NCBI GenBank assembly: GCA_021292165.1
Contig: CM037880.1
Span: 141,982,564 to 142,046,563, forward strand
DNA: 64,000 nucleotides
Source of the DNA: Shinisaurus crocodilurus
Taxonomy: Eukaryota > Chordata > Lepidosauria > Squamata > Shinisauridae
Direction of reading: 5' to 3'
Of the stretch, positions 13,529-25,839 are shown piece by piece. The notes beneath the pieces are model-generated. The model saw nothing but the letters and a program-made list of their open reading frames with translations. It did no database searches and was not told the DNA's origin. Position 1 is the first letter of the stretch, and the number at the start of each line of letters is the position of its first letter. The translations under genes were made by a program, and so were the position numbers.

Positions 13529-14854
13529 TTATTGTACAATAAGCCTGTTTGTACCATAGGTTTTTGGTCCATAAATGGCCCTTGTGGCCTTAAAAAGGCC
13601 CTGTGCATCATGAGATTCTGCAAGTTGTTGAATTTCTTGAGCTTTCTTTTTCCACCAAGCATTCTTAAGTTCTCTTGTTCTTCTTTGGACCTCAGCCTTT
13701 GCACTGGCATATATTATTTTCTTGGCAGCACAATTAATATCATTTTGCCATATTTGGAAGGCTTTCCTTTTTTGGTCAATTATATATTTAATCTCATTAT
13801 CATTTTCATCAAACCAATCCTGATGTTTCTTAGTTTCATATCCAATAGTTTGTTCACAAGCTGCAGTAATGGAGGTTTTCAGCTTAGACCAATGGTCCTC
13901 AGTGTTGTCAGGAGGTTCCGTAGGTAGATGTTCCTTAAGAAATGATTGAAGATGAGTTTGCTTAATAGGATCTTGAAGGACGTGGATGTTCATTTTACGC
14001 CTTGGTTTCCTTCCTTGAAGCCTACGTTGGGGAGCAATGTTGATAACCATAGTGGACCGGATTAGTCGGTGGTCTGTCCAGCAGTTGTTGGCACTCACCA
14101 TGGCCCTAGTAAGAAGTACATCGTGGCGATCTCTAACATGGACAATTACATAATCCAGAAGATGCCAGTGCTTTGACTGAGGGTGCTGCCATGATGTTTT
14201 AAACTTATTTTTTTGTTGAAAGAGCTTGTTTGTAATAGTGAGATTATGCTCTGCACATTTAGACAAAAGTAAAATTCCGTTCGAGTTGCTATTACCAACT
14301 CCGTCTTTTCCAATAGTTTCTGGCCATAAATCAAAGTCACGCCCGACTCTTGCGTTAAAGTCGCCCAGGAGGATAATTTTATCCTCCTTAGGTATCTCTG
14401 ACAGGAGAGTGTCCAACTGGGTATAAAAACTTTCCTTGATGTCTTCATCAGCATCTAATGTTGGCGCATAAGCGCTCAAAATAGTTACCTGCTGGTTATT
14501 GGCGAGCTTCAATCGAAGAGTTATCAGGCGTTCGTTAATGCCAGTAGGAACTTCTGACAAAGAGTTCACTAGCTCATTTTTTATGGCAAAGCCTACTCCA
14601 TGTATTCATCGGTCCTGCTCAGGTAGTCCTTTCCAGAAGAAGGTATAACCTCCTTTTTCTTCCTTCAACTGTCCCTCTCCTGCCCTTCGAGTTTCTTGAA
14701 GTGCTGCTATGTCAATTCTAAAGCTTCTCAACTCCCTTGCAATAATAGCAGTCCTACGCTCAGGGCATTCACTATCTATGTTATCCAGCAATGTCCGTAT
14801 ATTCCATGTTCCAAAATTCAAACGTCTTTTTGGACTGCTAAATGGTGACCCCAC
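13529..14854 (-). pseudogene. LINE endonuclease (APE) domain, frameshifted
   Basis: Two minus-strand frames (14854-14606 and 14569-13529) together cover an apurinic-like endonuclease that nicks target DNA during LINE integration. Visible motifs in order are TWNIRTLLD, the catalytic-Glu region ALQETR, ILLGDFNARVG (Asp/Asn of the active site), HLLDYVIV and the final SDH-type motif as WTDHRLI. A frame break with a lost start/stop lies at about 14570-14605. Downstream is a basic linker (KKAQEIQQLAESHDAQGLFKA) typical of the region before the RT. Confidence 0.85.
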
Positions 14855-15189
14855 TGGACGCGGTAATTCAGTCAGGGGAGAAAGAGGCAGACTATGTTTA
14901 GGGCACCTTTTCTAGCCCCCTCCCCATACGGGGTGAGCAGAGTGGATCCTAAATAGGGCTGCTCAATCATGGATACAGCTGCCAAGCTGCTCGACTACCT
15001 CGTTCCTTGAACAGGGCGACTGAATCTGCATCCACCGCCCATGTGCTGGTCCATGACTAGGGGCTTCCGGATTCACGCCCAAGATCAGCTGCTCTCCTAT
15101 GTTAATACTGTATGCCGTTGGGGTTTTGAAGCTTTCAAGCATTGCTAGCTGCCTATGGCTCACTAACATCGTGAGATGGCCATTCTTCC

Positions 15190-15840
15190 AACATCATCAG
15201 GCTTCACTATGAAAAAAGGCTTAAACTGGTTTTCAGTCACCATAGACCTTGCACCTATTCTTCTGAAACGTTGCAGGTTTTGTGCTTGAGGACACCTATA
15301 TCATGTGTGCCATTTTCATACAAATTGCCCAAAAAAACTGGAACTGGGGGAAGAAGGGAAGGGAAGCAAATCACTCTCCCTGCAACCCTTTCCACATGAA
15401 CTGCTGCACTATCCTTCTTAAATTTTGCAGGTTTCTTACTTAAGAACATCTCTAAGCTGTCTGTCATTTTCAGAACAATGGTCCACAATGAACATAGGGG
15501 GATAAGTGTGTCCTATTTGGGATACTCTCAAGATGTCAAAGCTGCTCTTTCATGAACACCCTGATGCCTATGCATGTTAAACTTGGCAGACTTGATCCCC
15601 TCAGAAGAGGTAACTGTCTCTGCAAATTTCATCCAATTCTGCCAAGGAATAAAGTTATCAGCAGTTCCCTTTAAATAAAAAAAAGAAGAAGAAAAAGAAA
15701 TTTGAAAGGTGTAGCACAGACCCCGCCCCTGCACCATTTTTTCTGAAATTTTGCAGGAATAATCCCCTCCTAAGGGCTACTATGCCTGTAAGTATCCAAT
15801 TCTGACAAAGAGAAAAAAGGTACCACTGTTTTTTTAATTT
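15190..15840 (+). repeat. Degenerate tandem units of ~100-170 bp, unclassified
   Basis: At least three similar segments follow each other: TTCTTCTGAAACGTTGCAGG near 15258, CTTCTTAAATTTTGCAGG near 15414, and TTTCTGAAATTTTGCAGG near 15739. Each is followed by a stretch resembling ACATCTCT...TGTCATTTTCA or CTGCAAATTTCATCCAATTC. They suggest an old tandem array or tandemly built element between the LINE 5' end and 15.9 kb. I cannot name the family. Confidence 0.45.
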
Positions 15841-16597
15841 ATCATGATGTTCAATGGGAGGCATGAAGCCTTGAATTTCCAAATCTCAGCTTGGGTTCTA
15901 TACCTGAGTCAAAGTGGACAGCCTCTGAATTGGTCCAAGCAGAATGGGCCATTTTCTGAAGCACCAAATTGGGGTTTGAGTCAAATCTGGGGGCTGGTGC
16001 ACACTTCTACTTTATGGAAGATTCAGGTGTGAATCTCCCTTTTTGTGGTGGTTCTAGTTAGCCAGGGAAAAGTAGGACTGATTCATTTCCCTAACCAGCT
16101 GCTAGCTTATGCCCCCAAAAAAGTCCAAGAAAGAATTCTAATCTTGAGTTAGTAAAAGATTGTGTTTGAGTTCTTTTGGGGCACTAGCTGCTTTTGAAAC
16201 CCTGCAATATGCCATTCCTCCTCCCACAAGCTGATGTACTCCATCTGCCTCTTGAGCATGTTCATATCAAATAAAGCTATACACTTAGGGCAGCTTCAGT
16301 CATCACAAATGGAATGGAGGGGGTGATAGCAGAAGGGTGAGTGAAGTACAAGTGACTGATTTTACTCTAAGCAAGCCTTTTAATTATTTTCTAGGTGGCT
16401 GACAAGTCCAGACTCCGTTGCCTTGAGGGGGTTTCCCTCTTAAAGGTGGCTTAAAAATAATTTTAAACAAATAAACAAACATTTGAGGAGGCTAAGAGCC
16501 AGTGCAGATGTGACATTTCTACACTTCACATGTTTAGATTACCCCCGTTCCATGTTTAGATTAAATGTTGAAGTAGGGACTCACAGAATGTTGCAAG

Positions 16598-16852
16598 GAG
16601 GGGCCGTAGCTCAGTGGCAGAGCACATGCTTTGCATGCAGAAAGTTAGCCACCGTGGCTTAGCTTGTTGTGCGAACCCAGTCAGTGTTTCTTAGCCTATG
16701 GCTTCGAAGCCACCCTTCAAAGCCATGGCTTGTCCTCTAGGATTTATTGTAGCCACTGTGGTGTAGCGTGTTGTGCGAACCCGGTCAGTGTCACCAGTAC
16801 TGGGCTAGATGGACCAATGGTCTGACTCAGTATAAGGCAGCTTCTCATGTTC
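16598..16852 (+). mobile_element. tRNA-derived SINE (GTAGCTCAGTGGCAGAGCA head), interrupted
   Basis: The head GGGGCCGTAGCTCAGTGGCA GAGCA has the A-box of a tRNA-Ala-like promoter. The tail ACTGGGCTAGATGGACCAAT...CAGTATAAGGCAGCTTC is the usual body end of the same family at 54480-54690. The middle is replaced by an inserted inverted-repeat element (16647-16791). It is a SINE copy and not a tRNA gene: there is no anticodon arm or acceptor closure. Confidence 0.8.
16647..16791. mobile_element. Inverted-repeat MITE inside the SINE
   Basis: The unit AGCCACCGTGGCTTAGCTTG TTGTGCGAACCCAGTCAGTG occurs at 16647-16686 and again as a near copy (AGCCACTGTGGTGTAGCGTG...CGGTCAGTG) at 16751-16790. Between them lie TTCGAAGCCACCCTTCAAAG and CCATGGCTTGTC. 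The same words in the same and inverted orientation build the left part of the composite element at 36.93-37.12 kb, so it is the same family. It replaced the middle of the SINE. Confidence 0.65.
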
Positions 16853-17519
16853 TTTTTGTGCTTAGAATTTTTGTTTTATTTTGCTTTATTTTTTCTGATT
16901 GGAGCAGCCCAGGGAGTACCCATTTCAGACATTACATGAAGCAGTATATTTATGGGTTAGCCAGCTGCATTAGTGCCTGTACCAGCTATAAGGTTCCTTT
17001 TCTAGAATATGGTGACAAATTCAATCATACTCCTTTGATTCTTCCCCATTACCACCATGCACACTCAAAAAGTCTGCTACTCACTGACCAATTTGACTCT
17101 GCGCCCTGTCTTGTTATATGGCTAATGAATGTGCAGAGTAGGACAGAAACATAAGACATGGTTTGCAGTTAATATGCCTGAGGTTTGTGGCACAGAAGTT
17201 GAAGCCAGGCTAGTTTCTCCATGCTGAGCAAGGTTGGGTGCTTTTTTCTTTTTTGCTTTGCCAGACAACAGTAGTGCGGTAGGAACCTAGGGAGGCTTAC
17301 CACTTGCATCTGCATTCTGATACTCCTGTCTTGACCTTAGGACAGATGGGGCAGTAAATTGTCCAAAAGATTCTCAAGTAGCCACCTACAGCAGTGTTTA
17401 ACCTTTCTTAGCCTTTACACATGCACACACCATACGCATACATAATAGGTAGCTCTACACACACAGGTGTGATAATGTGAACTCTTACACTGTGAAAAGG
17501 GCACTGGGCAGAGTGATTC

Positions 17520-17915
17520 TTTGGCCCCTATACAGTGTCTAGAGGGTCATAGGATCATTCAGATTCCCGGATCCAAGGTTGGAAAAGAGCTCTGACCTCG
17601 GATCTGGGAATCTGTGCTCAGATATCCCTCCCCCCTCACAGCCAGTGTGGAAAGAACCATGCCAGCTGCTTCTCTGAGGCCGTAACAGCAACCTCAGAGA
17701 AGGGGTTTAGGGGGTGTTCTGGGGGATGGGAGGTAGGAGACCCGATGCTGCCAAGATATGAAGTGTGCTGGTGGCGCCTCAGCCTCCTTCCCTTCCCCTT
17801 TGAAGTACCACAGTTAGACCGGCCAAAATTGGCCTCTAGCTACTCCCGCTCTGCATAGAATGCCTGTAATTCTCCAAGTTTGGAGGGTTACGGACATCCC
17901 CATGTGATTGAGCCC
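17520..17915. repeat. Unclassified ~0.4-kb interspersed repeat, copy 2
   Basis: This is the second copy of the family at 9061-9505, in the same orientation, with the same block order from GTGTCTAGAGGGTCATAGGA to GCCTGTAATTCTCCAAGTTT and GGAGGGTTACGG. The two copies differ by many substitutions and indels, so both insertions are old or come from different subfamilies. Confidence 0.6.
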
Positions 17916-19616
17916 TTATACATTTATTTTTTAATTTTTTTGTGAGTAACAAAATATTTTTATATTAGGTATGAGAGTGTAATAATATATTTTTGTTAAA
18001 AAGCCCATTTGCTATCTTTTTAATTAAACTGCTAGAAAAGCTGCAATTGTTGTATCTGACCACTTGAGGGTGCTCATAGGTTTTTGAACTATTGCTGTGG
18101 CTGTGTAACTTACCGGTAAATAGAGAAAAGTTAAATAGGGAAAGCATGAAGGAGCAGAAAAAACAACAACTAACAAACCTGTTTGGTATCCAGGGTCATG
18201 ATTGCATATGTAATTGGTGGGTAAAGTTTGTAGCATTTCAACAGTTAGGATTACAAAATGGGGGAGGAAAGATAGGTTGGGAAATGGCTTTGATTTCTCC
18301 TGTTTGGAACATTAGCAAGAAAAATGGATACATACATGCAGTTGTTAAATACTGAAAAGCATTTGTATAAACACCATGGGTGAATATGGTGAATATGGTA
18401 AATATGCATATATTTAAGAGAAAATATATTGGAAGCAAAATGTGTTGATTTTTGGTGTTATTAAAAAATCATGCTGAACGATCAGAGGAGAAACCTATCT
18501 AAAGTATTGTGATCCTAGATTAATACTTTCTTCAGTTCAATTAATGCAATGTGCACAATAGAGAGAATAGGCCATATGATGGCTGCATTTGCATTGCTTG
18601 CAAGTCCCACCACCACCACCACCACCTTCTCCATTCCATGATCAAATATTCTTTGGATTCCAACTTGGTGAAATAGTGGGCAGTTAAAATTAACCTTTAA
18701 AAGCTAGAGAGGCTCTTCAGAGAATAAGATTTTTGTGGCTTGATTGTGCCTTGTAATGTGATGAATGTAATTTGATCCCCCCAAAAGGAGGAAATTAAGT
18801 TTATTCAATTTTCACAAATTCTGTTACAGCAAGTTCATAAGGTAGATTATGGGTTGGATCCAGATATCTGCTCACAGAAAGAGGCCAGAATGAAAGTGAC
18901 TTTCCTACACCCTCCTCTCCCCGCCAGCCTCCAGAGCCCCTTGGAAATGCTCCCTGAGGGCTGGGCCCCCCTGCTGAGTGGAGTTGGTTTTGTTGGGAGG
19001 GGCTGAGGGGGAAGTGGGAGTTCCGCTTCTGAGCGGGCAGAATGTGTCGCTCCCTGATTTTAAACAAAACAAACAAAATTAAGACAAAACAAAAAGCATA
19101 GGAGGGGCAGGGGAACTTCAGCAGATGTGAAGGGAGATGTCCAGGGGTGCCCTGATGCCTACATGTGCCATGTTTGAGACCTCAGCCCAAGGTGTAAAAG
19201 AAATTAAAAGTTTGTAAATGTAAAATAAAAGGATTAAAAACAAAACAGCCCTTTGAGCTTGCAGGACCTATGGAGTACTGAGGGCAGGGAAGGCTCTCCT
19301 CTGGAGAGGGGAACTTCAGGTTCTGTTGAACTTGGAACTTCCGTCTTTGCTGTTACCATTTGTTTGGATGGTGGTATACTCCTGCCCAATCAAAGCTTCA
19401 CTAAAATCCTGGATTTCTCCATTGTTTTCTGTGGGCAGCTCTTGCTTCTGCACCCAGGGAGAAAAAGGCAAAATGGTATTGGGAACTGCAAGTGCTGTAT
19501 GCCCAGTTCCCCTCTCCAACCAAGCAGCTGGAGCTATGCATGTGGAGTTCTTTTAAAAAGAAAAGGGGGAAAAAGGTAAAATGGTGGCTGGCTGTTTGAG
19601 ATGGGGTGCTGGAATC

Positions 19617-19701
19617 AGCTGCTCCATGCAGCCCCAGCTGCTCCATGCAGCCCCAGCTGCTCCATGCAGCCCCAGCTGCTCCATGCAGCCCCAGCTGCTC
19701 C
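19617..19701 (+). repeat. 19-bp minisatellite, ~4.5 copies
   Basis: The unit CTGCTCCATGCAGCCCCAG is repeated almost without change about four and a half times. The near identity of the copies indicates recent expansion and probable length polymorphism. Reading frames across it on either strand are repeat artefacts. Confidence 0.97.
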
Positions 19702-20245
19702 ACACGTACTCCTTTGGCCTGAGGCACACATTTATCAAATAGGTAATTTGTTTTTATGGTTTCACAGAATACCCAAGAAACTTGGGAAAGGGTGAAAAGC
19801 ATAAAGATTGCCCCAGTTGCATATAAAGTGTGGATGGGTAGGAGGCCTAGGCACACACACGGCACACAGGTCACATGCACCACCCAGGCCTGTTTTGCAC
19901 CCCCTGCCCCCCAAAGTGTCCCCAAAGTGCTACCACTTTACTGCCAAATTTTGATAGCGCAGCAGCAAAAAGATGTTTTTCCCCTTTAAAACACGGCGTG
20001 TGGTGAGCATGCACCTTGTTTTAATCGCAAATTGTGCTCTTCCAGGTCTTGTTTTGAAACAGAAATGCTGCTTTTTTGCTGCCACTGTTGCTGCACCACC
20101 AAAATTTGGTGGCAATTTCAGCAGTGTGTCTGTGTGTGTGCTGTCCCAGGTGGGGTCAGAAAATAGGTGGCTCTCCTGCCAGCTGTGTACTTGCTTGCAG
20201 TCTGCCCCCATTGGATTTCACCCAAGCATTGCAGCTAGTGTTTAG

Positions 20246-20709
20246 CAGGGATGTTGAAGAGTCCTTGGTCTCGAGTCCGAGTCCTTGGTCCAAAATTATG
20301 ACTCACGAGTCACTCCCAAAGCTGACTCCACGAGTCCCTATTAAAATCAATGCGTTTTCCCCCCAACAAAATAAGGCTACTTCAGATGTGTGGCTTAAAT
20401 AAATTCTAGGCACAAGTGTGCCTTTTTATTTCAAAACTCTGCAACTGATTTTGGCAAGAACAGACCAGGCAGAAAAACCCAAAATGTCTGAAAGGTTGCA
20501 TTTTAGGAAAATGATTTTTAAAAATAAACTTGCTGTACTTCCTAAAACCTATCCATGTTGCATTTGAGGAACACGATTTTGGAACACGAGTCCTTGGTCT
20601 CGAGTCCCGAGTCAAGTCTCGAGTCCCATTGAAAATATTCAGAGGGGGTCAGAGGGGGGACTCAGTCCGACTCAAGAGTCGAGTCCTCGAGTCCAAGTCC
20701 CCATCCCTG
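20246..20709. mobile_element. Non-autonomous hAT element with perfect 8-bp TSD and CTCGAGTCC arrays
   Basis: The direct repeat GTGTTTAG flanks it at 20238-20245 and 20710-20717. The ends are CAGGGATGTTGAAGAGTCCT and, inverted, CAGGGATGGGGACTTGGACT. Both subterminal regions are packed with degenerate GAGTCC / CTCGAGTCC words (about 20255-20330 and 20586-20698), in mostly mirrored arrangement. Such repeats are likely transposase-binding arrays, which is inference. There is no coding capacity. Confidence 0.92.
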
Positions 20710-21519
20710 GTGTTTAGTATGAAAAAAGTATGAAATTATCCCAAGCATTCACTTCATTTGGATAAGGGCCAGTTGGTGGCAATTTATTACTTAGTGTACT
20801 GTAAATCCATGCAGAATTTGCCCAGATGGAGCCATTTCATACTTGGTAATTATGTGTTGCAAGGGTGCAGGCATGTGCTAAATTGACTCTTAAATAATTT
20901 AAAGAACCCAGTAAAGATGGGACCTAAGGTCCAGGATGCAAAGAGTTCCAAAATGGCATGCCACCAAAACGACTGTTTTGCTTTGTTTGCTACCAATGTG
21001 TTGGTTCGGACAGTCTTTGCTAGTACTAATGGCTATAACTGTAAACCATTGTAAAGAAGCCAATTCCCCATAAAATCCATCCCTGAGACCTAGAGCACCA
21101 GCTGTGATGAGACATGGGAACTCACAATATTTATTGTAGATCGTGAACCATTAACAGTATATAAGGGGGCGGGGGGGGGGGGAAATCATTTGAAAATTGG
21201 CTTCTGTGGATATATACCCTAAGAAAAGATAAAAGCAGCCTGGTAGAAGGCAAAAACAGTTCCTGTTAAGTCCTAGAATGTTGAAGAAACTGCTGAAGAT
21301 TTTAAAGGTTTAGTCTAAATGTACTTTTACTCATTGTGTTGCATGATATTAGCTATGCAGTACTTCTTTCTACAGCGTCTGGGACCTGTGTTCTCTTCCC
21401 AGCAGATTCGAAAAGGCAAGTAATGATTGAAAAGTCTCAGTAGCTGTTTTTAGATCTTTTGCTCACTCTACAGGTATTTGAAACACCCCACATGTGACAG
21501 TTGAAAATAAACTACTTAG

Positions 21520-21615
21520 GCTATAATCCTAAGAACACTTACTGGGAAGTAAGCCCCATTGAATACCGTGGGACTTAACTTTTGAATAAACATGCCTAGG
21601 ATTGCACTGTTAATT
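21520..21615 (+). repeat. Dispersed ~80-bp repeat, second copy
   Basis: This is the same family as 5095-5172: AATCCTAAGAACACTTACTG, GGAAGTAAGCCCCATTGAAT, GGGACTTAACTTTTGAATAA, ACATGCCTAGGATTGCACTG. The outer words AATCCTA and TAGGATT are inverted copies, suggesting a small terminal-inverted-repeat element. Confidence 0.6.
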
Positions 21616-23138
21616 TCTACACTTCCTTGTTTTTCTTCCCTTGCTTGCTTTTCTTGGTCATCTTGGCTGGACAAACCTTGTGTATTTTCACTATTATTCT
21701 TCCTTCCATCTGTCTTCGAAGGATGTGGCAATAAACAAAGTGCTACTAACATGCAGTGAATTGAACAAATGAAACTTAACATTGAATGAAATAGTCTATT
21801 CCTCTGACTAATTAAAATCCTGTGTACAATAGACATATGTGCACCAATCTTTCTTCTAATAATACATCTATGGTGATTCCTCTTCCCAACCCTGAAGCAA
21901 AGGAAATATGTGTAAGAAGCATAACAAATTTGTGAATAATTCATAAAAATACAGCCCAGTTCTTTCCTCATTAAGGAAGCTGCTCATTTGTTTAAAAAAC
22001 AATATTATTCTCCATTTGTAACTGTTATACCTTACTTCTCTAAGGTAAGAACCCCATGTGTTTGTTTCAGTAGGGTCTCCCAACAGAGTCTTTCGGTATT
22101 CAGATGATTATTAAAACAAAACAATTTTTTTTTTTAATGGGGCGTTGGCAGTCAACGACTTGGGTCGGTCCTGTAACTCTGGAATGGATAAGTAGCTGCA
22201 AAAAGCTTAGAAGCAAACTGGAGGGTCAGGGAGCCATTCAGAACCTAGGATGCAGGTCAATGGCACACCAGCATTTCTGCCTCTAGCATCATGTAGCCAG
22301 TTGTCAGGCATTCATGTGCAGCAGTCACCAATGCTGAGTTGCTCTGAGGTGTATCGTTCTTTTTCCTGGCGCATGTGGGGTTCCAGAAGGACGGCTTGAT
22401 TTCAGAGCATTTCTAGGAGCTGGCAGTTGACCCTAGGAAGTAGATTGGTTGTTTGTTGTGTTTTTCAAAGTACGGCAACAGTCCTATGGGGTATAGCAGC
22501 AGCTGAGTATTTAAAGCCCCTGTCTATTTATGGGCAAGATCTTGGGAGTGTACAAATGACAACCAGAGAATTGTGAGACCCATGGTAAAGGTCACTTGCA
22601 ATAAGTGCACATGCCATATTTAACAATTGTATCATAGACACTCCTGTGGTAGGTACTCTGGTCTGAATAAAAAGGGTTGTGTCTCTGAGCATATTTAGAG
22701 TGCTTTTATTAGGTCCCACAACAGCTCGCACAGTGTTAGGAATAGGGGACAGGACTTCTAGGATAGGGTATAGTCTAGGGAACGGTGAATCCAGGCTCCC
22801 CTGTTTTTCAGTCTTATGCACTGGCTGCTAACATTTATATTTGTTGCAGCTATTGTTGTGCCAAGCCAAGTGAGTTGTTGAAACAGTTGATAAGCTGAAG
22901 GAAAGTCTTTTTTCTTTTTCTCTTTTAAACTTGCCTGGCTTTTCTTCTACAGTTTTCCTGTTGCAAGCTGACAGATCAATAAAGGTATCTGAATAATCTC
23001 TCCTGAATAAAAAAAATCTTACCCATTACCAGAAAGCAGTTGCAGACATGTTAGTCAGAAATGCTTTTCATAGGAGTTCGATTAATTGGGGAGACATTGT
23101 AATTTGTGCAGAAGTGTGTAGGGTGTTTATTAGAACAT

Positions 23139-23330
23139 AAAGTTCTTCTTTGTGGTCTCTGTGCATCACACAGATGGCTTTGTGCCTATGCAGAGTCCTG
23201 TTTCAGGAAACTTCTATAGCCGAGGAATTTTGGCAGGAACCCTCTCCCACCATCCCAGTGCGCATGTCCGTAGCTGGTTCCTGCTTATTCCCTTGGTTCC
23301 TTGAGACCAACATTGTAGCCTTGGAACTAA
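23139..23330 (+). mobile_element. DIRS left terminal repeat, solo fragment
   Basis: The segment starts GTTCTTCTTTGTGGTCTCTG TGCATCACAC and continues through TTTCAGGAAACTTCTATAGC and GTGCGCATGTCCG to GGTTCCTTGAGACCA. It matches the left termini at 41151 and 55559 over about 190 bp, then ends abruptly at an L2-like LINE. It is a remnant of a third DIRS insertion. Confidence 0.8.
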
Positions 23331-23331
23331 G

Positions 23332-24195
23332 ATGGATCAATTGCCTGTTCTGGGTGGGGTTGCACTCCCCTTGAAGGAACAGGTATGTAGTTTGGGGGCA
23401 CGCCTGGATTCATCTTTGTCACTTGAGGCTCAGGTGGCCTCAATGGCTAGGAGTGCCTTTTACCAGCTTTGGCTGGTATGCCAACTACGGCTGCTCCTGG
23501 ACTGTGATAGCTTAGCCACGTTGGTTCAGATGCTGGTAACTTCAAGACTGGATTATTGTAATGTGCTCTATATTAGGCTACCATTGGGCTTGGTCTAGAA
23601 GCTGCAGCTGGTGCAGAATGCAGCAGCAATGTTGGTATCTGGGGCCTTTGTCCAACAGCAAGTTACACGCTTGCAAAAAGAACTGCACTGGCTGCCAGTC
23701 AGCTACCAGGCCAAGTTTAAGGTGTTGTTAACATATAAAGCCCTAAACAACTTGCGACTAGGTTACCTTAGGGATTGCCTCACCCCTTATGTCTCTGCCT
23801 GATCTCTGCAATCATCAGGAGCACTTCTGAAGGTGCCACATGCTCCTCAGGTTCACCTTAGGAACATTTACAGTAGAGCATCTAGTGTTGCAGCACCCAC
23901 CCTCTGGAACGCTTTACCAGTTGACATTACACAGCCCCACCCCCACAGTTCGGATGTTTAGATATCTTCTCAAGACCCATCTCTTCACACAGGCTATCCC
24001 TGAAATGTGACCTAGGCAGCTATTGTCTGTAGCACACAGTCGAGTGTGAAGTTTTACTGTTGATTAACTTTTTTATTGTGTTGTTTCATTGTTATATTTC
24101 ATTGTTTTTTTGATGGCATTACATTTTATGTTCTCCGCTTTGATACTTCTGTAGAAAGCTGTATATCAATTTGAGTAACTACAACAACAACAATA
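23332..24195 (+). mobile_element. L2/CR1-group LINE 3' fragment
   Basis: Frames 23332-23598 and 23611-23802, separated by a stop, carry the C-terminal region of an L2-like RT: SSLSLEAQVASMARSAFYQL, SRLDYCNVLYIRLPLGLV, LQLVQNAAAMLVSG, LQKELHWLPVSYQAKFKVLL, YKALNNLRLGYLRDCLTPYV. A 3' UTR with GCTTTGATACTT and a terminal ACAACAACAACAA tract follows to about 24195. It lacks the catalytic palm, being 5' truncated, and is dead. Confidence 0.8.
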
Positions 24196-25839
24196 TGGTG
24201 GCTTACTTTGATTGTGTGGACTGGCCCTGTGTACTGTATCTGCTCTTTGCTGCTTCCCTGGTAAATGTGCATGCATAACTGAGTCTTTTGTGTTATCTGA
24301 AGACTGTTCCATATGTCCCCATATTCACAAAATTAGAATATTTTATTTAGGTATTTGGTGAGTACATTTGCCAATATACCTTTACTTATTACAAGCCTAT
24401 CTAGCATTCATAAAGCTATTTTTATGTTTCCACTGAAATACTTCATGCTTGCCTCATTTAACTTTTATTTTTTAAGACTGTAGCTTCAGTATTCTGTACC
24501 AGAATAGTTTTCTTTTTTTCTTTTGAGGAAGATCTTGTTGTTAGCCTGGCAAAACCCAGATCTCACAACACTTAGAAGCAGAGAGGTGCTTGAGGAATTT
24601 GGTCTTTGTAAATTCTGGTACAAGTTGACCCTATCTGCACCTCTCAGATTAATGTGTGAATTGGAACTTGGTTATCCACCAACTTTTGCACTTTCCCAAA
24701 GTTCCAGTGCAGTTTTTGGCTCAATCCGCTTATCAAAATGCATTTTAAAATGCTGTTTTAAAGTATTTAAATACAACTTTGGTTTGGATTTTAAAAAATT
24801 GTGGATTAATGAGGAGACAGGATGGAACAGACTTATGAGTAAATACATATGAAAGTAATATGGCCTGGAAATAGACTGATTCATCCATCCCTAGATAGAA
24901 GTAGTCACAGTGATGTACCTGCAGAGAGCTCACATAATGCATGGTGTAATTCCCACCAGCATTTCTTTAAAGAGGTCTGTGTGTGTGATGTTTTTTTTTT
25001 TTTTAAAGCTGCATAATTCTCCCAAGTTTTCCTACTGATTTGTGTGCTCTTTACAGCTTTCTGTTGCACTTTTTTTGCTAGGAGCAAAGGAAGCTGAAAG
25101 AATTCTGCTCAAATTGGTGTACAATAAAAAGCCTGAAAAGCACCTCTATATATCCCTTCAACGCACACAGATGCTTATTTTACTTCATTGCATACTGATG
25201 GAAAATAAGAGGTGTCATTTGTCACTGCAGTCTGTGCAGGGTTCTTGGGTGGGTTTGCCACCAGCTTATTCTGCACCATTTCATTCCCTCCCCCCCTTGC
25301 CCTTCCTGCTATGTCAGAGATCTGGCACTGGCTGGAACAGGCACAGCCTTTTGTAATTTGTCCATTTTACAAAACTATTTGGGGGGGGGGTGTTTGAAGT
25401 GCCTCTTAAAGTTCAAATGTTTGCATGACCTTAGCAACTCAGATTGGTGCCAAACCTTAAAAGGCCAAGTCAGCAATGAATTATATCAATCATTTACTAA
25501 CATCAACCCATTTTAGCATTATGATTTTTTAAAACTCATCTTCCAGTATGAAATAATATTATGATTCAGATTACCTATTCATTACACATAGAATACATGT
25601 TATATAGTTTGGACTGGAAAATCAGTGTCATGCAGATACTCTGAATCATCCCATACATACCACTTTGCCCTGACTGAAGCCACAGAATGTTAGACCAGAA
25701 TTCGTCCGTGGAGGCTGGAGTAAATAACTGACCAAAATTGAAGCAGGATGGAAAGGCTGGTGGTATTATTACTAACTTCCGGGAGGATATTTGTTGGCAA
25801 TATATCTGCTATATTTAGCAGATATATTTCTAAATATAT

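Larger units (their letters stand above)
11436..14935 (-). mobile_element. APE-type non-LTR retrotransposon (LINE), degraded
   Basis: A LINE on the minus strand reads from an endonuclease near 14854 to a zinc-finger-like C-terminus near 11543, then a short 3' UTR ending near 11436. The 5' limit is uncertain and related sequence may extend to about 15180. The endonuclease begins NFGTWNIRTLLD and the RT ends with CLHCGKLCGSRIGLHSHLRT. This type is often annotated as craniofacial development protein 2-like in databases. I place it only as APE-encoding, RTE/R4-like, with no firm clade. Frameshifts, a stop and an internal deletion show that it is dead. Confidence 0.85.

Noticed and set aside
16598..16643. 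Possible tRNA-Ala gene
   Set aside because: Only the D-arm/A-box half is tRNA-like. The rest is SINE body and an inserted MITE, with no closing acceptor stem.
19401..19925. 174-codon minus-strand frame with repeated WSSWGCMEQLGLHGA
   Set aside because: The repeat in the frame is the 19-bp minisatellite read in successive frames; there is no splice context or recognisable domain.
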